This document shows, piece after piece, positions 49,778 through 63,335 of a stretch of 64,000 nt of DNA; within the stretch, counting starts at the first letter, position 1; the number at the start of each line of letters is the position of its first letter. The stretch is taken from contig CM026390.1 of the NCBI GenBank assembly GCA_014843695.1, positions 56,197,624 to 56,261,623 on the forward strand. Direction: 5' to 3'. Below the pieces are notes generated by a model that was given only the letters and a program-made list of their open reading frames with translations, was not told where the DNA came from and ran no database searches. This DNA is from Archivesica marissinica (taxonomy: Eukaryota; Mollusca; Bivalvia; Venerida; Vesicomyidae). Position numbers and translations under genes: made by a program.

Positions 49778-49803
49778 ACATACATACATACATACATACA
49801 TAC
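49778..49803. repeat. CATA microsatellite
   Basis: Six or more tandem CATA units at the 3' end of the Pro-like SINE. Confidence 0.9.
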
Positions 49804-50409
49804 GAATTCTCTTCACGCCGGGATAATGTAAATGGATTGTTCGTTTACGTCACATGGTCGCTTTCAGTAAATTTCGATGTGGTGTAGCTCCCTTATGTAA
49901 TGAAACGGGAAGGTATGAAAATCTGTTGAGGCTTGTTTATGTCCGTTTACCAATGAAGTGGAAAATGAACGTCATGTTAAAATTACTGGAATGTATAATG
50001 ACTTGCAACAAGATCTCTGCAATCAGTGGCACCCACGCATCATGCTAGATCTAGTGTAACTGAAAACAGCATTATAGTTTTATTATCCAATATTAATATT
50101 GTACGACATTGCACTGAAGCCTGTTACATAGAGCTAGAGAATATTAGATTACACATCTTATACATTTTAATTAGGTAGCAGGCCCGTAGTCACACCGAGA
50201 CTGACCAGTCCAGTGTTTCCAAAGCCAAACAAATAATGAAAAATTAAATAAATAACATGCATGGATAAAATGTTGACTGCTAGCGCTCTGAAATGTTAGT
50301 ACATACGTCTAAACTCATTAAATCAGAAAACGCAGGAAATCGCTTCTATACCCCAACAATTTTAACGGAACATGCCCCCGTACACCCTAGATTGCCTCGG
50401 TTGAAATTT
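49804..50409. other. Unique DNA, no gene recognised
   Basis: Short open frames at 49854-50048 and 50293-50586 (plus) have no domain and are of chance length; the second runs into the foldback element at 50410. Confidence 0.55.
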
Positions 50410-50801
50410 GCCTTTGGCTACCACAGACACCAGACACAAACATTTTTAAAAATTTTTGGCCTATGGTCATATAGTATAAAAAAAATTCACAGCACCGAAC
50501 GCTCAGCCAAAACGACAACTTTTCATTTCCTGCTGTTCACGATGAAACAAAGCGCCATTCAGGTGTTATTTGAGCGATCTCGATGAAATAAAAAGTATTT
50601 GTTGACAGAATAAGGTCTTCCGGTCGGGACCACGAGGGCATATCAGTGATCTGGTCGATTTTACCTAGTTTCTCGTCGATGTTTCTGCATGCATGTTTCA
50701 ATTTCGTTGGTTGCCTTTATTATATATTACTTACTATATGACCATAGGCCAAAAAAAATAAAACAATGTTGTGTCTGGTGCCTGTGCTGGCTACGGTAGG
50801 C
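50410..50801. mobile_element. Foldback or MITE-like element with arms of about 70 bp
   Basis: Left arm 50410-50476 and right arm 50732-50801 are inverted copies. The innermost 24 bases are perfect (left: TTTTTGGCCTATGGTCATAT and AGTA), and the outer part (CACCAGACACAA, GGCTACC-like end) matches with small gaps. The 255-bp interior encodes nothing recognisable. No clear flanking target duplication is visible. Confidence 0.7.
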
Positions 50802-51240
50802 CTACAGGCTACTCTGATTTAGTGATTAGGCAAGTTGGAGAAAATATACAAGGCGAGGCTCTGTCAAGCCATGTATTCTATTTATCCTATCTTCTGATAA
50901 AAAGGAAGTGTTGGAGAAGAACGCTTACCTAATATTCACGAACCGAAGTTTATGACACCATCTGTGAACATATGACGTCATACACGCATCGTTATGGCGT
51001 CACTATAGGTTTATTAGGCTGGCCGATTTTGACCATTATTACGAATGAAGGTAGGATTACATGTTTACATCCCCGCGAGGGGGTCGACATTAGAGGAAAG
51101 ATAGACATGATAAACTATTTGAGTGAGAATATCAGCTTTTCTTTGCAGTTTGTGCACAATAATAAATACGGTGTAAACATGTCAAAATATGAAATAAATC
51201 ACGTGTTTAAAACAATTTCTTCAATCCTAAAATTTGTTTG
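50802..51240. other. Unique DNA, no gene recognised
   Basis: The 89-codon plus frame at 50972-51241 lacks a recognisable domain and ends in a SINE tail. Confidence 0.55.
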
Positions 51241-51421
51241 AACTTTATTTATTTTACAACGATTGCAAAGCAAGTTATAACAACATATATTAATCACTCT
51301 CGTTGGCGCGGATGAAAGCGTAAATGTGGTAATTCTTGTGGGAGGAAACCGGAGTACCCAGAGAAAACCCACCTGTCCGATCTGGCGACCACCGTACCAT
51401 CTCACATACTTCCCGGTCCGT
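51241..51421 (-). mobile_element. tRNA-derived SINE, 5'-truncated, minus orientation
   Basis: Same family as 49044. On the minus strand it has GTGAGATGGTACGGTGGTCG, CCAGATCGGACAGGTGGGTT, TTCTCTGGGTACTCCGGTTT, TTATAACTTGCTTTGCAATC and AAATAAATAAAGTT. The tRNA-like head is gone apart from a GGACCGGGAA remnant. Confidence 0.8.
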
Positions 51422-51871
51422 TAACTTTGTTAATCTTTCTATATACCGTTTAGAGTGGATAAACATTATATATTATATATACATTATATAAAAATGAGGT
51501 CACCGACCTAGTTTTAGCACAAAATCCATCTTGTTCATGCTTTGGACCCCCAAAATGGTATTTTTTCATGAAACAAAAGGCCATTTGTCAAAATTGGCAA
51601 CATTGCCATTCAATAACATCTATTCAAAGTGATCATATATATTGTATGTATTGAGTATATCATCATAATGCAAGATATTGGTGTATTATCAACCTAGCTA
51701 TAACTCCACAGTGCTCTTTATCATGCATCACCCCCCCCCCCAAATTGTCACTGTTAAATAAATAAATAAATTCATATAATATGATACATTCAAGCTGCCT
51801 ATATACAATGAAGCCAGAAATACTAAAATCTGAAATGCTGTTAGTATCGTGGGATCTAATCTGTTGTATCT
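51422..51871. other. Unique DNA with an 11-nt C homopolymer
   Basis: C run at 51731-51741 and a short AAATA repeat at about 51757-51770. No gene recognised. Confidence 0.55.
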
Positions 51872-54800
51872 TAATTCCCTGTCCAACATGTAAACCACTG
51901 GGTCACTGTTGATTCCCAGTCCAACATGTAAACCACTGGATCACTGTTGATTCCCAGTACAACATGTAAACCACTGGATTACTGTTGATTCCCAATACAA
52001 CATGTAAACCACTGGATTACTGTTGATTCCCAATACAACATGTAAACCACTGGATCACTGTTGATTCCCAGTACAACATGTAAACCACTGGATCACTGTT
52101 GATTCCCAGTACAACATGTAAACCACTGGATCACTGTTGATTCCCAGTACAACATGTAAACCGCTGGATCACTGTTGATTCCCAGTACAACATGTAAACC
52201 ACTGGATTACTGTTGATTCGCAGTACAACATGTAAACCACTGGATCACTGCTGATTCCCAGTACAACATGTAAACCACTGGACCACTGCTGATTCCCAGT
52301 ACAACATGTAAACCACTGGACCACTGTTGATTCCCAGTACAACATGTAAACCATTGGATCACTGTTGATTCCCAGTACAACAGGTAAACCACTGGATCAC
52401 TGTTGATTCGCAGTACAACATTTAAACCACTGGATTACTGTTGATTCCCAGTACAACATGTAAACCACTGGATCACTGTTGATTCCCAGTACAACATGTA
52501 AACCACTGGATCACTGTTGATTCCCAGTACAACATGTAAACCACTGGATCACTGTTGATTCCCAGTACAACATGTAAACCACTGGATCACTGTTGATTCC
52601 CAGTACAACATGTAAACCACTGGATCACTGTTGATTCCCAGTACTACATGTAAACCACTGGATCACTGTTGATTCCCAGTACAATACGTAAACCATCGGA
52701 TCACTGTTGATTCACAATCCAACATGTAAACCACTGGATTACTGTTGATTCCCAGTACAACATGTAAACCACTGGATCACTGTTGATTCACAATCCAACA
52801 TGTAAACCACTGGATTACTGTTGATTCCCAGTACAACATGTAAACCACTGGATCACTGTTGATTCCCAGTACAACATGTAAACCACTGGATTACTGTTGA
52901 TTCGCAGTACAACATGTAAACCACTGGATCACTGCTGATTCCCAGTACAACATGTAAACCACTGGACCACTGCTGATTCCCAGTACAACATGTAAACCAC
53001 TGGACCACTGTTGATTCCCAGTACAACATGTAAACCATTGGATCACTGTTGATTCCCAGTACAACAGGTAAACCACTGGATCACTGTTGATTCGCAGTAC
53101 AACATTTAAACCACTGGATTACTGTTAATTCCCAGTACAACATGTAAACCACTGGATCACTGTTGATTCCCAGTACAACATGTAAACCACTGGATCACTG
53201 TTGATTCCCAGTACAACATGTAAACCACTGGATCACTGTTGATTCCCAGTACAACATGTAAACCACTGGACCACTGTTGATTCCCAGTACAACATGTAAA
53301 CCACTGGATCACTGTTGATTCCCAGTACAACATGTAAACAACTGGATCACTGTTGATTCCCAGTACAATACGTAAACCACTGGATCACTGTTGATTCCCA
53401 GTACAACATGTAAACCACTGGATCACTGTTGATTCCCAGTACTACATGTAAACCACTGGATCACTGTTGATTCCCAGTACAATACGTAAACCATCGGATC
53501 ACTGTTGATTCACAATCCAACATGTAAACCACTGGATTACTGTTGATTCCCAGTACAACATGTAAACCACTGGATCACTGTTGATTCACAATCCAACATG
53601 TAAACCACTGGATTACTGTTGATTCCCAGTACAACATGTAAACCACTGGATCACTGTTGATTCCCAGTACAACATGTAAACCACTGGATCACTGTTGATT
53701 CCCAGTACAGCATGTAAACCACTGGATCACTGTTGATTCCCAGTACAACATGTAAACCACTTGATCACTGTTGATTCCCAGTACAGCATGTAAACCACTG
53801 GATCACTGTTGATTCCCAGTCCAACATGTAAACCACTGAATCACTGTTGATTCCCAGTACAACATGTAAACCACTGGATCACTGGTGATTCCCAGTACAA
53901 TACGTAAACCACTGGATCACTGTTGATTCACAATCCAACATGTAAACCACTGGATTACTGTTGATTCCCAGTACAACATGTAAACCACTGGATCACTGTT
54001 GATTCCAAGTCCAACATGTAAACCACTGGGTCACTGTTGATTCCCAGTCCAACATGTAAACCACTGGACCACTGTTCATTCCCAGTACAACATGTAAACC
54101 ACTGGGTCACTGTTGATTCCCAGTACAATATGTAAATCACTGGATCACTGTTGATTCCCAGTCCAACATGTAAACCACTGGACCACTGTTCATTCCCAGT
54201 ACAACATGTAAACCACTGGGTGACTGTTGATTCCCAGTACAACATGTAAACCACTGGATCACTGTTGATTCCCAGTACAACATGTAAACCACTGGATCAC
54301 TGTTGATTCCCAGTACAACATGTAAACCACTGGACCACTGTTGATTCCCAGTACAACATGTAAACCACTGGATCACTGTTGATTCCCAGTACAACATGTA
54401 AATCACTGGAGCACTGTTGATTCCCAGTCCAACATGTAAACCACTGGACCACTGTTGATTCCCAGTACAACATGTAAACCACTGGGTCACTGTTGATTCC
54501 CAGTACAACATGTAAACCACTGGATCACTGTTGATTCCCAGTACAACATGTAAACCACTGGATCACTGTTGATTCCCAGTACAACATGTAAACCACTGGA
54601 CCACTGTTGATTCCCAGTACAACATGTAAACCACTGGATCACTGTTGATTCCCAGTACAACATGTAAACCACTGGAGCACTGTTGATTCCCAGTACAACA
54701 TGTAAACCACTGGATCACTGTTGATTCCCAGTACAACATGTAAACCACTGGATCACTGTTGATTCCCAGTACAACATGTAAACCACTGGATCACTGTTGA

Positions 54801-57800
54801 TTCCCAGTACAACATGTAAACCACTGGATCACTGTTGATTCCCAGTACAACATGTAAACCACTGGATCACTGTTGATTCCCAGTACAACATGTAAACCAC
54901 TGGATCACTGTTGATTCCCAGTACAACATGTAAACCACTGGAGCACTGTTGATTCCCAGTACAACATGTAAACCACTGGATCACTGTTGATTCCCAGTCC
55001 AACATGTAAACCACTGGATCACTGTTGATTCCCAGTACAACATGTAAACCACTGGATCACTGTTGATTCCCAGTACAACATGTAAACCACTGGATCACTG
55101 TTGATTCCCAGTACAACATGTAAACCACTGGATCACTGTTGATTCCCAGTACAACATGTAAACCACTGGATCACTGTTGATTCCCAGTACAACATGTAAA
55201 CCACTGGATCACTGTTGATTCCCAGTACAACATGTAAACCACTGGACCACTGTTGATTCGCATTCCAACATGTAAACCACTGGATCACTGTTGATTCCCA
55301 GTCCAACATATAAACCATTGGACCACTGTTGATTCCCAGTACAACATGTAAACCACTGGATCACTGTTGATTCCCAGTACAACTTGTAAACCACTGGATC
55401 ACTGTTGATTCCCAGTACAACATGTAAACCACTGGATCACTGTTGATTCCCAGTCCAACATGTAAACCACTGGACCACTGTTGATTCCCAGTACAACATG
55501 TAAACCACTGGACCACTGTTGATTCCCAGTACAATACGTAAACCATCGGATCACTGTTGATTCACAATCCAACATGTAAACCACTGGATCACTGTTGATT
55601 CCCAGTACAACATGTAAACCACTTGATCACTGTTGATTCCCAGTACAACATGTAAACCACTTGATCACTGTTGATTCCCAGTCCAACATGTAAACCACTT
55701 GATCACTGTTGATTCCCAGTACAACATGTAAACCACTTGATCACTGTTGATTCCCAGTACAGCATGTAAACCACTGGATCACTGTTGATTCCCAGTCCAA
55801 CATGTAAACCACTGAATCACTGTTGATTCCCAGTACAACATGTAAACCACTGGATCACTGTTGATTCCCAGTACAATACGTAAACCACTGGATCACTGTT
55901 GATTCACAATCCAACATGTAAACCACTGGATCACTGTTGATTCCCAGTACAACATGTAAACCACTGGATTATTGTTGATTCCCAGTACAACATGTAAACC
56001 ACTGGATTACTGTTGATTCCCAGTACAACATGTAAACCACTGGATCACTGTTGATTCCCAGTACAACATGTAAACCACTGGATCACTGTTGATTCCCAGT
56101 ACAACATGTAAACCACTGGATCACTGTTGATTCCCAGTACAACATGTAAACCACTGGATCACTGTTGATTCCCAGTACAACATGTAAACCACTGGATCAC
56201 TGTTGATTCCCAGTACAACATGTAAACCACTGGATCACTGTTGATTCCCAGTACAACATGTAAACCACTGGATCACTGTTGATTCCCAGTACAACATGTA
56301 AACCACTGGATCACTGTTGATTCCCAGTACAACATGTAAACCACTGGATCACTGTTGATTCCCAGTACAACATGTAAACCACTGGATCACTGTTGATTCC
56401 CAGTACAACATGTAAACCACTGGATCACTGTTGATTCCCAGTACAACATGTAAACCACTGGATCACTGTTGATTCCCAGTACAACATGTAAACCACTGGA
56501 TCACTGTTGATTCCCAGTACAACATGTAAACCACTGGATCACTGTTGATTCCCAGTACAACATGTAAACCACTGGATCACTGTTGATTCCCAGTACAACA
56601 TGTAAACCACTGGATCACTGTTGATTCCCAGTACAACATGTAAACCACTGGATCACTGTTGATTCGCAGTAAAACATGTAAACCACTGGGTCACTGTTGA
56701 TGCGCAGTACAACATGTAAACCACTGGATCACTGTTGATTCCCAGTCCAACATGTAAACCACTGGATTACTGTTGATTCCCAGTACAACATGTAAACCAC
56801 TGGATCACTGTTGATTCCCAGTACAACATGTAAACCACTGGATCACTGTTGATTCCCAGTCCAACATGTAAACCACTGGGTCACTGTTGATTCCCAGTCA
56901 AACATGTAAACCACTGGATCACTGTTGATTCCCAGTCAAACATGTAAACCACTGGATCACTGTTGATTCCCAGTACAACATGTAAACCACTGGATCACTG
57001 TTGATTCCCAGTACAACATGTAAACCACTGGATCACTGTTGATTCCCAGTACAATATGTAAACCACTGGATCACTGTTGATTCCCAGTCAAACATGTAAA
57101 CCACTGGATCACTGTTGATTCCCAGTACAATTTGTAAACCACTGGATCACTGTTGATTCCCAGTACAACATGTAAACCACTGGATCACTGTTGATTCCCA
57201 GTACAACATGTAAACCACTGGATCACTGTTGATTCCCAGTACAACATGTAATCCACTGGACCACTGTTGATTCGCATTCCAACATGTAAACCACTGGATC
57301 ACTGTTGATTCCCAGTCCAACATATAAACCATTGGACCACTGTTGATTCCCAGTACAACATGTAAACCACTGGATCACTGTTGATTCCCAGTACAACATG
57401 TAAACCACTGGATCACTGTTGATTCCCAGTACAACATGTAAACCACTGGATCACTGTTGATTCCCAGTCCAACATGTAAACCACTGGACCACTGTTGATT
57501 CCCAGTACAACATGTAAACCACTGGATCACTGTTGATTCCCAGTACAACATGTAAACCACTGGATCACTGTTGATTCCCAGTACAACTTGTAAACCACTG
57601 GATCACTGTTGATTCCCAGTACAACATGTAAACCACTGGATCACTGTTGATTCCCAGTCCATCATGTAAACCACTGGACCACTGTTGATTCCCAGTCCAA
57701 CATGTAAACCACTGGATCACTGTTGATTCCCAGTACAACATGTAAACCACTGGACCACTGTTGATTCCCAGTACAACATGTAAACCACTGGATCACTGTT

Positions 57801-60800
57801 GATTCCCAGTACAACATGTACCCCACTTGATCACTGTTGATTCCCAGTACAATACGTAAACCACTGGATCACTGTTGATTCCCAGTACAACATGTAAACC
57901 ACTGGATCACTGTTGATTCCCAGTACTACATGCAAACCACTGGATCACTGTTGATTCCCAGTACAATACGTAAACCATCGGATCACTGTTGATTCACAAT
58001 CCAACATGTAAACCACTGGATTACTGTTGATTCGCAGTACAACATGTAAACCACTGGATCACTGTTGATTCCCAGTACAACATGTAAACCACTGGATCAC
58101 TGTTGATTCCCAGTCCAACATGTAAACCACTGGGTCACTGTTGATTCCCAGTCAAACATGTAAACCACTGGATCACTGTTGATTCCCAGTCCAACATGTA
58201 AACCACTGGATCACTGTTGATTCCCAGTCCAACATGTAAACCACTGGATCACTGTTGATTCCCAGTCCAACATGTAAACCACTGGGTCACTGTTGATTCC
58301 CAGTCAAACATGTAAACCACTGGGTCACTGTTGATTCCCAGTACAACATGTAAACCACTGGATCACTGTTGATTCCCAGTACAACATGTAAACCATTGGA
58401 CCACTGTTGATTCCCAGTACAACATGTAAACCACTGGATCACTGTTGATTCCCAGTACAACATGTAAACCACTGGATCACTGTTGATTCCCAGTACAACA
58501 TGTAAACCACTGGATCACTGTTGATTCCCAGTACAGCATGTAAACCACTGGATCACTGTTGATTCCCAGTCCAACATGTAAACCACTTGGTCACCGTTGA
58601 TTCCCAGTACAACATGTAAACCACTGGATCACAGTTGATTCCCAGTCCAACATGTAAACCACTTGATCACTGTTGATTCCCAGTACAACATGTAAACCAC
58701 TGGATCACTGTTGATTCCCAGTACAGCATGTAAACCACTGGATCACTGTTGATTCCCAGTCCAACATGTAAACCACTTGATCACTGTTGATTCCCAGTAC
58801 AGCATGTAAACCACTGGATCACTGTTGATTCCCAGTCCAACATGTAAACCACTGAATCACTGTTGATTCCCAGTAAAACATGTAAACCACTGGATCACTG
58901 TTGATTCCCAGTACAACATGTAAACCACTGGATCACTGTTGATTCCCAGTACAACATGTAAACCACTGGATCACTGTTGATTCCCAGTACAACATGTAAA
59001 CCACTGGATCACTGTTGATTCCCAGTACAACATGTAAACCACTGGATCACTGTTGATTCCCAGTCCAACATGTAAACCACTGGATCACTGTTGATTCCCA
59101 GTACAACATGTAAACCACTGGATCACTGTTGATTCCCAGTCCAACATGTAAACCACTGGATCACTGTTGATTCCCAGTACAACATGTAAACCACTGGATC
59201 ACTGTTGATTCCCAGTACAACATGTAAACCACTGGATCACTGTTGATTCCCAGTACAACATGTAAACCACTGGATCACTGTTGATTCCCAGTACAACATG
59301 TAAACCACTGGATCACTGTTGATTCCCAGTACAACATGTAAACCACTGGATCACTGTTGATTCCCAGTACAACATGTAAACCACTGGATCACTGTTGATT
59401 CCCAGTACAACATGTAAACCACTGGATCACTGTTGATTCCCAGTCCAACATGTAAACCACTGGATCACTGTTGATTCCCAGTACAACATGTAAACCACTG
59501 GATCACTGTTGATTCCCAGTACAACATGTAAACCACTGGATCACTGTTGATTCCCAGTCCAACATGTAAACCACTGGATCACTGTTGATTCCCAGTCCAA
59601 CATGTAAACCACTGGATCACTGTTGATTCCCAGTACAACATGTAAACCACTGGATCACTGTTGATTCCCAGTCCAACATGTAAACCACTGGATCACTGTT
59701 GATTCCCAGTACAACATGTAAACCACTGGATCACTGTTGATTCCCAGTACAACATGTAAACCACTGGATCACTGTTGATTCCCAGTACAACATGTAAACC
59801 ACTGGATCACTGTTGATTCCCAGTACAACATGTAAACCACTGGATCACTGTTGATTCCCAGTACAACATGTAAACCACTGGATCACTGTTGATTCCCAGT
59901 ACAACATGTAAACCACTGGATCACTGTTGATTCCCAGTACAACATGTAAACCACTGGATCACTGTTGATTCCCAGTCCAACATGTAAACCACTGGATCAC
60001 TGTTGATTCCCAGTACAACATGTAAACCACTGGATCACTGTTGATTCCCAGTACAACATGTAAACCACTGGATCACTGTTGATTCCCAGTACAACATGTA
60101 AACCACTGGATCACTGTTGATTCCCAGTACAACATGTAAACCACTGGACCACTGTTGATTCCCAGTACAACATGTAAACCACTGGATCACTGTTGATTCC
60201 CAGTACAACATGTAAACCACTGGATCACTGTTGATTCCCAGTACAGCATGTAAACCACTGGATCACTGTTGATTCCCAGTCCAACATGTAAACCACTTGG
60301 TCACCGTTGATTCCCAGTACAACATGTAAACCACTGGATCACTGTTGATTCCCAGTCCAACATGTAAACCACTTGATCACTGTTGATTCCCAGTACAACA
60401 TGTAAACCACTGGATCACTGTTGATTCCCAGTACAGCATGTAAACCACTGGATCACTGTTGATTCCCAGTCCAACATGTAAACCACTTGATCACTGTTGA
60501 TTCCCAGTACAGCATGTAAACCACTGGATCACTGTTGATTCCCAGTCCAACATGTAAACCACTGAATCACTGTTGATTCCCAGTAAAACATGTAAACCAC
60601 TGGATCACTGTTGATTCCCAGTACAACATGTAAACCACTGGATCACTGTTGATTCCCAGTACAACATGTAAACCACTGGATCACTGTTGATTCCCAGTAC
60701 AACATGTAAACCACTGGATTATTGTTGATTCCCAGTACAACATGTAAACCACTGGATTACTGTTGATTCCCAGTACAACATGTAAACCACTGGATCACTG

Positions 60801-62367
60801 TTGATTCCCAGTACAACATGTAAACCACTGGATCACTGTTGATTCCCAGTACAACATGTAAACCACTGGATCACTGTTGATTCCCAGTACAACATGTAAA
60901 CCACTGGATCACTGTTGATTCCCAGTACAACATGTAAACCACTGGATCACTGTTGATTCCCAGTACAACATGTAAACCATTGGACCACTGTTGATTCCCA
61001 GTACAACATGTAAACCACTGGATCACTGTTGATTCCCAGTACAACATGTAAACCACTGGATCACTGTTGATTCCCAGTACAACATGTAAACCACTGGATC
61101 ACTGTTGATTCCCAGTCCAACATGTAAACCACTGGATCACTGTTGATTCCCAGTACAACATGTAAACCACTGGATCACTGTTGATTCCCAGTCCAACATG
61201 TAAACCACTGGATCACTGTTGATTCCCAGTACAACATGTAAACCACTGGATCACTGTTGATTCCCAGTACAGCATGTAAACCACTGGATCACTGTTGATT
61301 CCCAGTCCAACATGTAAACCACTTGATCACTGTTGATTCCCAGTACAACATGTAAACCACTGGATCACTGTTGATTCCCAGTCCAACATGTAAACCACTG
61401 GATCACTGTTGATTCCCAGTACAACATGTAAACCACTGGATCACTGTTGATTCCCAGTACAACATGTAAACCACTGGATTACTGTTGATTCCCAGTACAA
61501 CATGTAAACCACTGGATCACTGTTGATTCCCAGTACAACATGTAAACCACTGGATCACTGTTGATTCCCAGTACAACATGTAAACCACTGGATTACTGTT
61601 GATTCCCAGTCCAACATGTAAACCATTGGATCACTGTTGATTCCCAGTACAACATGTAAACCACTGGATCACTGTTGATTCCCAGTACAACACGTAAACC
61701 ACTCGATCACTGTTGATTCCCAGTACAACATGTAAACCACTGGATTACTGTTGATTCCCAGTCCAACATGTAAACCATGGATACTGTTGATTCCCAGTAC
61801 AACATGTAAACACTGGATTACTGTTGATTCCCAGTCCAACATGTAAACCACTGGATCACTGTTGATTCCCAGTACAACATGTAAACCACTGGATCACTGT
61901 TGATTCCCAGTACAACATGTAAACCACTGGATCACTGTTGATTCCCAGTACAACATGTAAACCACTGGATCACTGTTGATTCCCAGTACAACATGTAAAC
62001 CACTGGATCACTGTTGATTCCCAGTACAACATGTAAACCACTGGATCACTGTTGATTCCCAGTACAACATGTAAACCACTGGATCACTGTTGATTCCCAG
62101 TACAACATGTAAACCACTGGATTACTGTTGATTCCCAGTCCAACATGTAAACCACTGGATCACTGTTGATTCCCAGTACAACATGTAAACCACTGGGTCA
62201 CTGTTGATTCCCAGTACAACATGTAAACCACTGGATCACTGTTGATTCCCAGTACAACATGTAAACCACTGGATCACTGTTGATTCCCAGTACAACATGT
62301 AAACCACTGGATCACTGTTGATTCCCAGTACAACACGTAAACCACTCGATCACTGTTGATTCCCAGT
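51872..62367. repeat. 38-bp satellite, about 276 copies
   Basis: Unit GATTCCCAGTACAACATGTA followed by AACCACTGGATCACTGTT. Variants include CAGTCCAAC, CAATCCAAC, CAGTACAGC, GGACCACTG, GGATTACTG and TTGATCACTG. Larger duplicated blocks are visible (52169-53076 at 684 bp, 55133 and 57147 at 2014 bp, 58591 and 60301 at 1710 bp), all multiples of 38. Near 61777-61810 two adjacent monomers carry small deletions (AAACCATGGATACTG, GTAAACACTGG). About twenty identical-looking 61-codon minus frames inside it are periodic artefacts. Confidence 0.97.
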
Positions 62368-62455
62368 GGGGTCAAACTCAAAGTCACTTACTTGCTCGCT
62401 TACAGTGCGTTCTGGCTGAGCAGACCATTATTTACTCGGACAGCGGAAGAAGAGG
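62368..62455. other. Unique DNA at the right edge of the 38-bp satellite
   Basis: The satellite stops abruptly inside a monomer (TTCCCAGTGGGG). Confidence 0.4.
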
Positions 62456-62530
62456 AGTAAGTTCGACCCCCCGTCTGACACTGATAATATTTAATATTAG
62501 CAGTCTGTCAGATTGAACTATAAACCGTGG
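62456..62530 (+). mobile_element. Degraded fragment of the Thr-like SINE
   Basis: AGTTCGACCCCCCGTCTGACA and AGCAGTCTGTCAGATTGAAC followed by TATAAACCG follow the order of the B box and proximal body of the copies at 45384 and 47716, with many substitutions. The 5' head and distal body are missing. Confidence 0.55.
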
Positions 62531-62749
62531 GGGTTGTGGGCGGGGGGTTCCTTTATAAAAATCGAACACATACGCGCACACCACCCGCATAATTAATGGA
62601 ACAAATATCATGAGCGTAAAACCAAGTTTTATCCTCCATAATTACAGGAACCATGTGTTAATCCATGGCTTACAATGACACCACTTAGGTCATATGTATA
62701 GGTTACTCTGTAGCTGTTGTTGGTGGACGAAGACGACTGATGCCCCGCC
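62531..62749. other. Unique DNA, may include distal parts of the next SINE
   Basis: Contains a GC-rich GGGGGTTGTGGGCGGGGGG run near 62529-62547. The boundary with the SINE to the right is unclear. Confidence 0.4.
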
Positions 62750-62901
62750 GAGAAGTATTTCCGACATGAACTATCACCTTGGTAGAACTACCGATATTCC
62801 GCTAGCAGCTGGATAGCTTCCGCATCAGTGTGATTCGAACCTACTGCGGCGGGGGGCATGTGATTTGAAGTAAACGCGACAGTAACCACTCGGCCCCTAG
62901 G
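62750..62901 (-). mobile_element. tRNA-derived SINE (Ser/Leu-like head), minus orientation
   Basis: On the minus strand the head reads CCTAGGGGCCGAGTGGTTAC, TGTCGCGTTTACTTCAAATC, ACATGCCCCCCGCCGCAG and TAGGTTCGAATC. GCCGAGTGGTTA is a typical A box of serine/leucine tRNAs and GGTTCGAATC the B box. The body continues with AAGCTATCCAGCTGCTAGCG and GGTAGTTCTACCAAGG. The 3' limit is not clear. Confidence 0.68.
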
Positions 62902-63335
62902 TAACATGCCAGTGTCTAGAATACTGGGTGATGGCGGTGAACAGTGTGCATAACACGATGCTACATGTAATATCACCTCGTTCGAGACCTGCCACGATCA
63001 ATACCACCTTGGGAATACTAACCTCGGCCCAACACTGTCAGATTGTGAATCTTTTGAGATTGTGATCTTATGATCGATCTGTGGCCGATTTGTTATATAT
63101 CTTTATTAGAGTCTATCAAATATTAATTCGTCGATCATTACGGCAGAGTCAATAATCCATTGAATAGTCCGACCTAGTCGGAATTGATATTATACGGGTT
63201 CACGCATTGTAACTATATAAATAATTTAGAAAGGATCTAAGCCCACAACAATAATTGATCGGAAGGGCAACCTTTCGTTCTTCTTCATAAAGGTGAAAAT
63301 ATCATATACATGTGTAAAGCTGTTTACAGTTATAT
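62902..63335. other. Unique DNA, no gene recognised
   Basis: No repeat, frame or RNA signal above background. Confidence 0.5.

Larger units (their letters stand above)
49441..49803 (+). mobile_element. tRNA-derived SINE (Pro-like head) containing a foldback
   Basis: The head at 49441-49516 begins GTGGCG and closes with GCCAC. A box TGGTCCAGTGGTAGAGCG, anticodon loop TTTGGAA (TGG, proline) and B box GGGTTCAATAC are visible. A 130-bp foldback (49550-49679) follows, then GGTTAACCACTTAGGTCGG. The end is CATTAATGGAACATACATA running into a CATA microsatellite. Confidence 0.78.

Noticed and set aside
51880..62360. About twenty repeated 61-codon minus frames in the 38-bp satellite
   Set aside because: They are the same repeat phase read from one ATG to the next recurring stop; spacing follows the 38-bp unit.
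567..62367. CRISPR-like appearance of regular repeats
   Set aside because: There are no unique spacers of constant length between identical repeats, no cas genes, and the window is eukaryotic. The nine 127-bp segments in the composite satellite are identical to each other, the opposite of CRISPR spacers.
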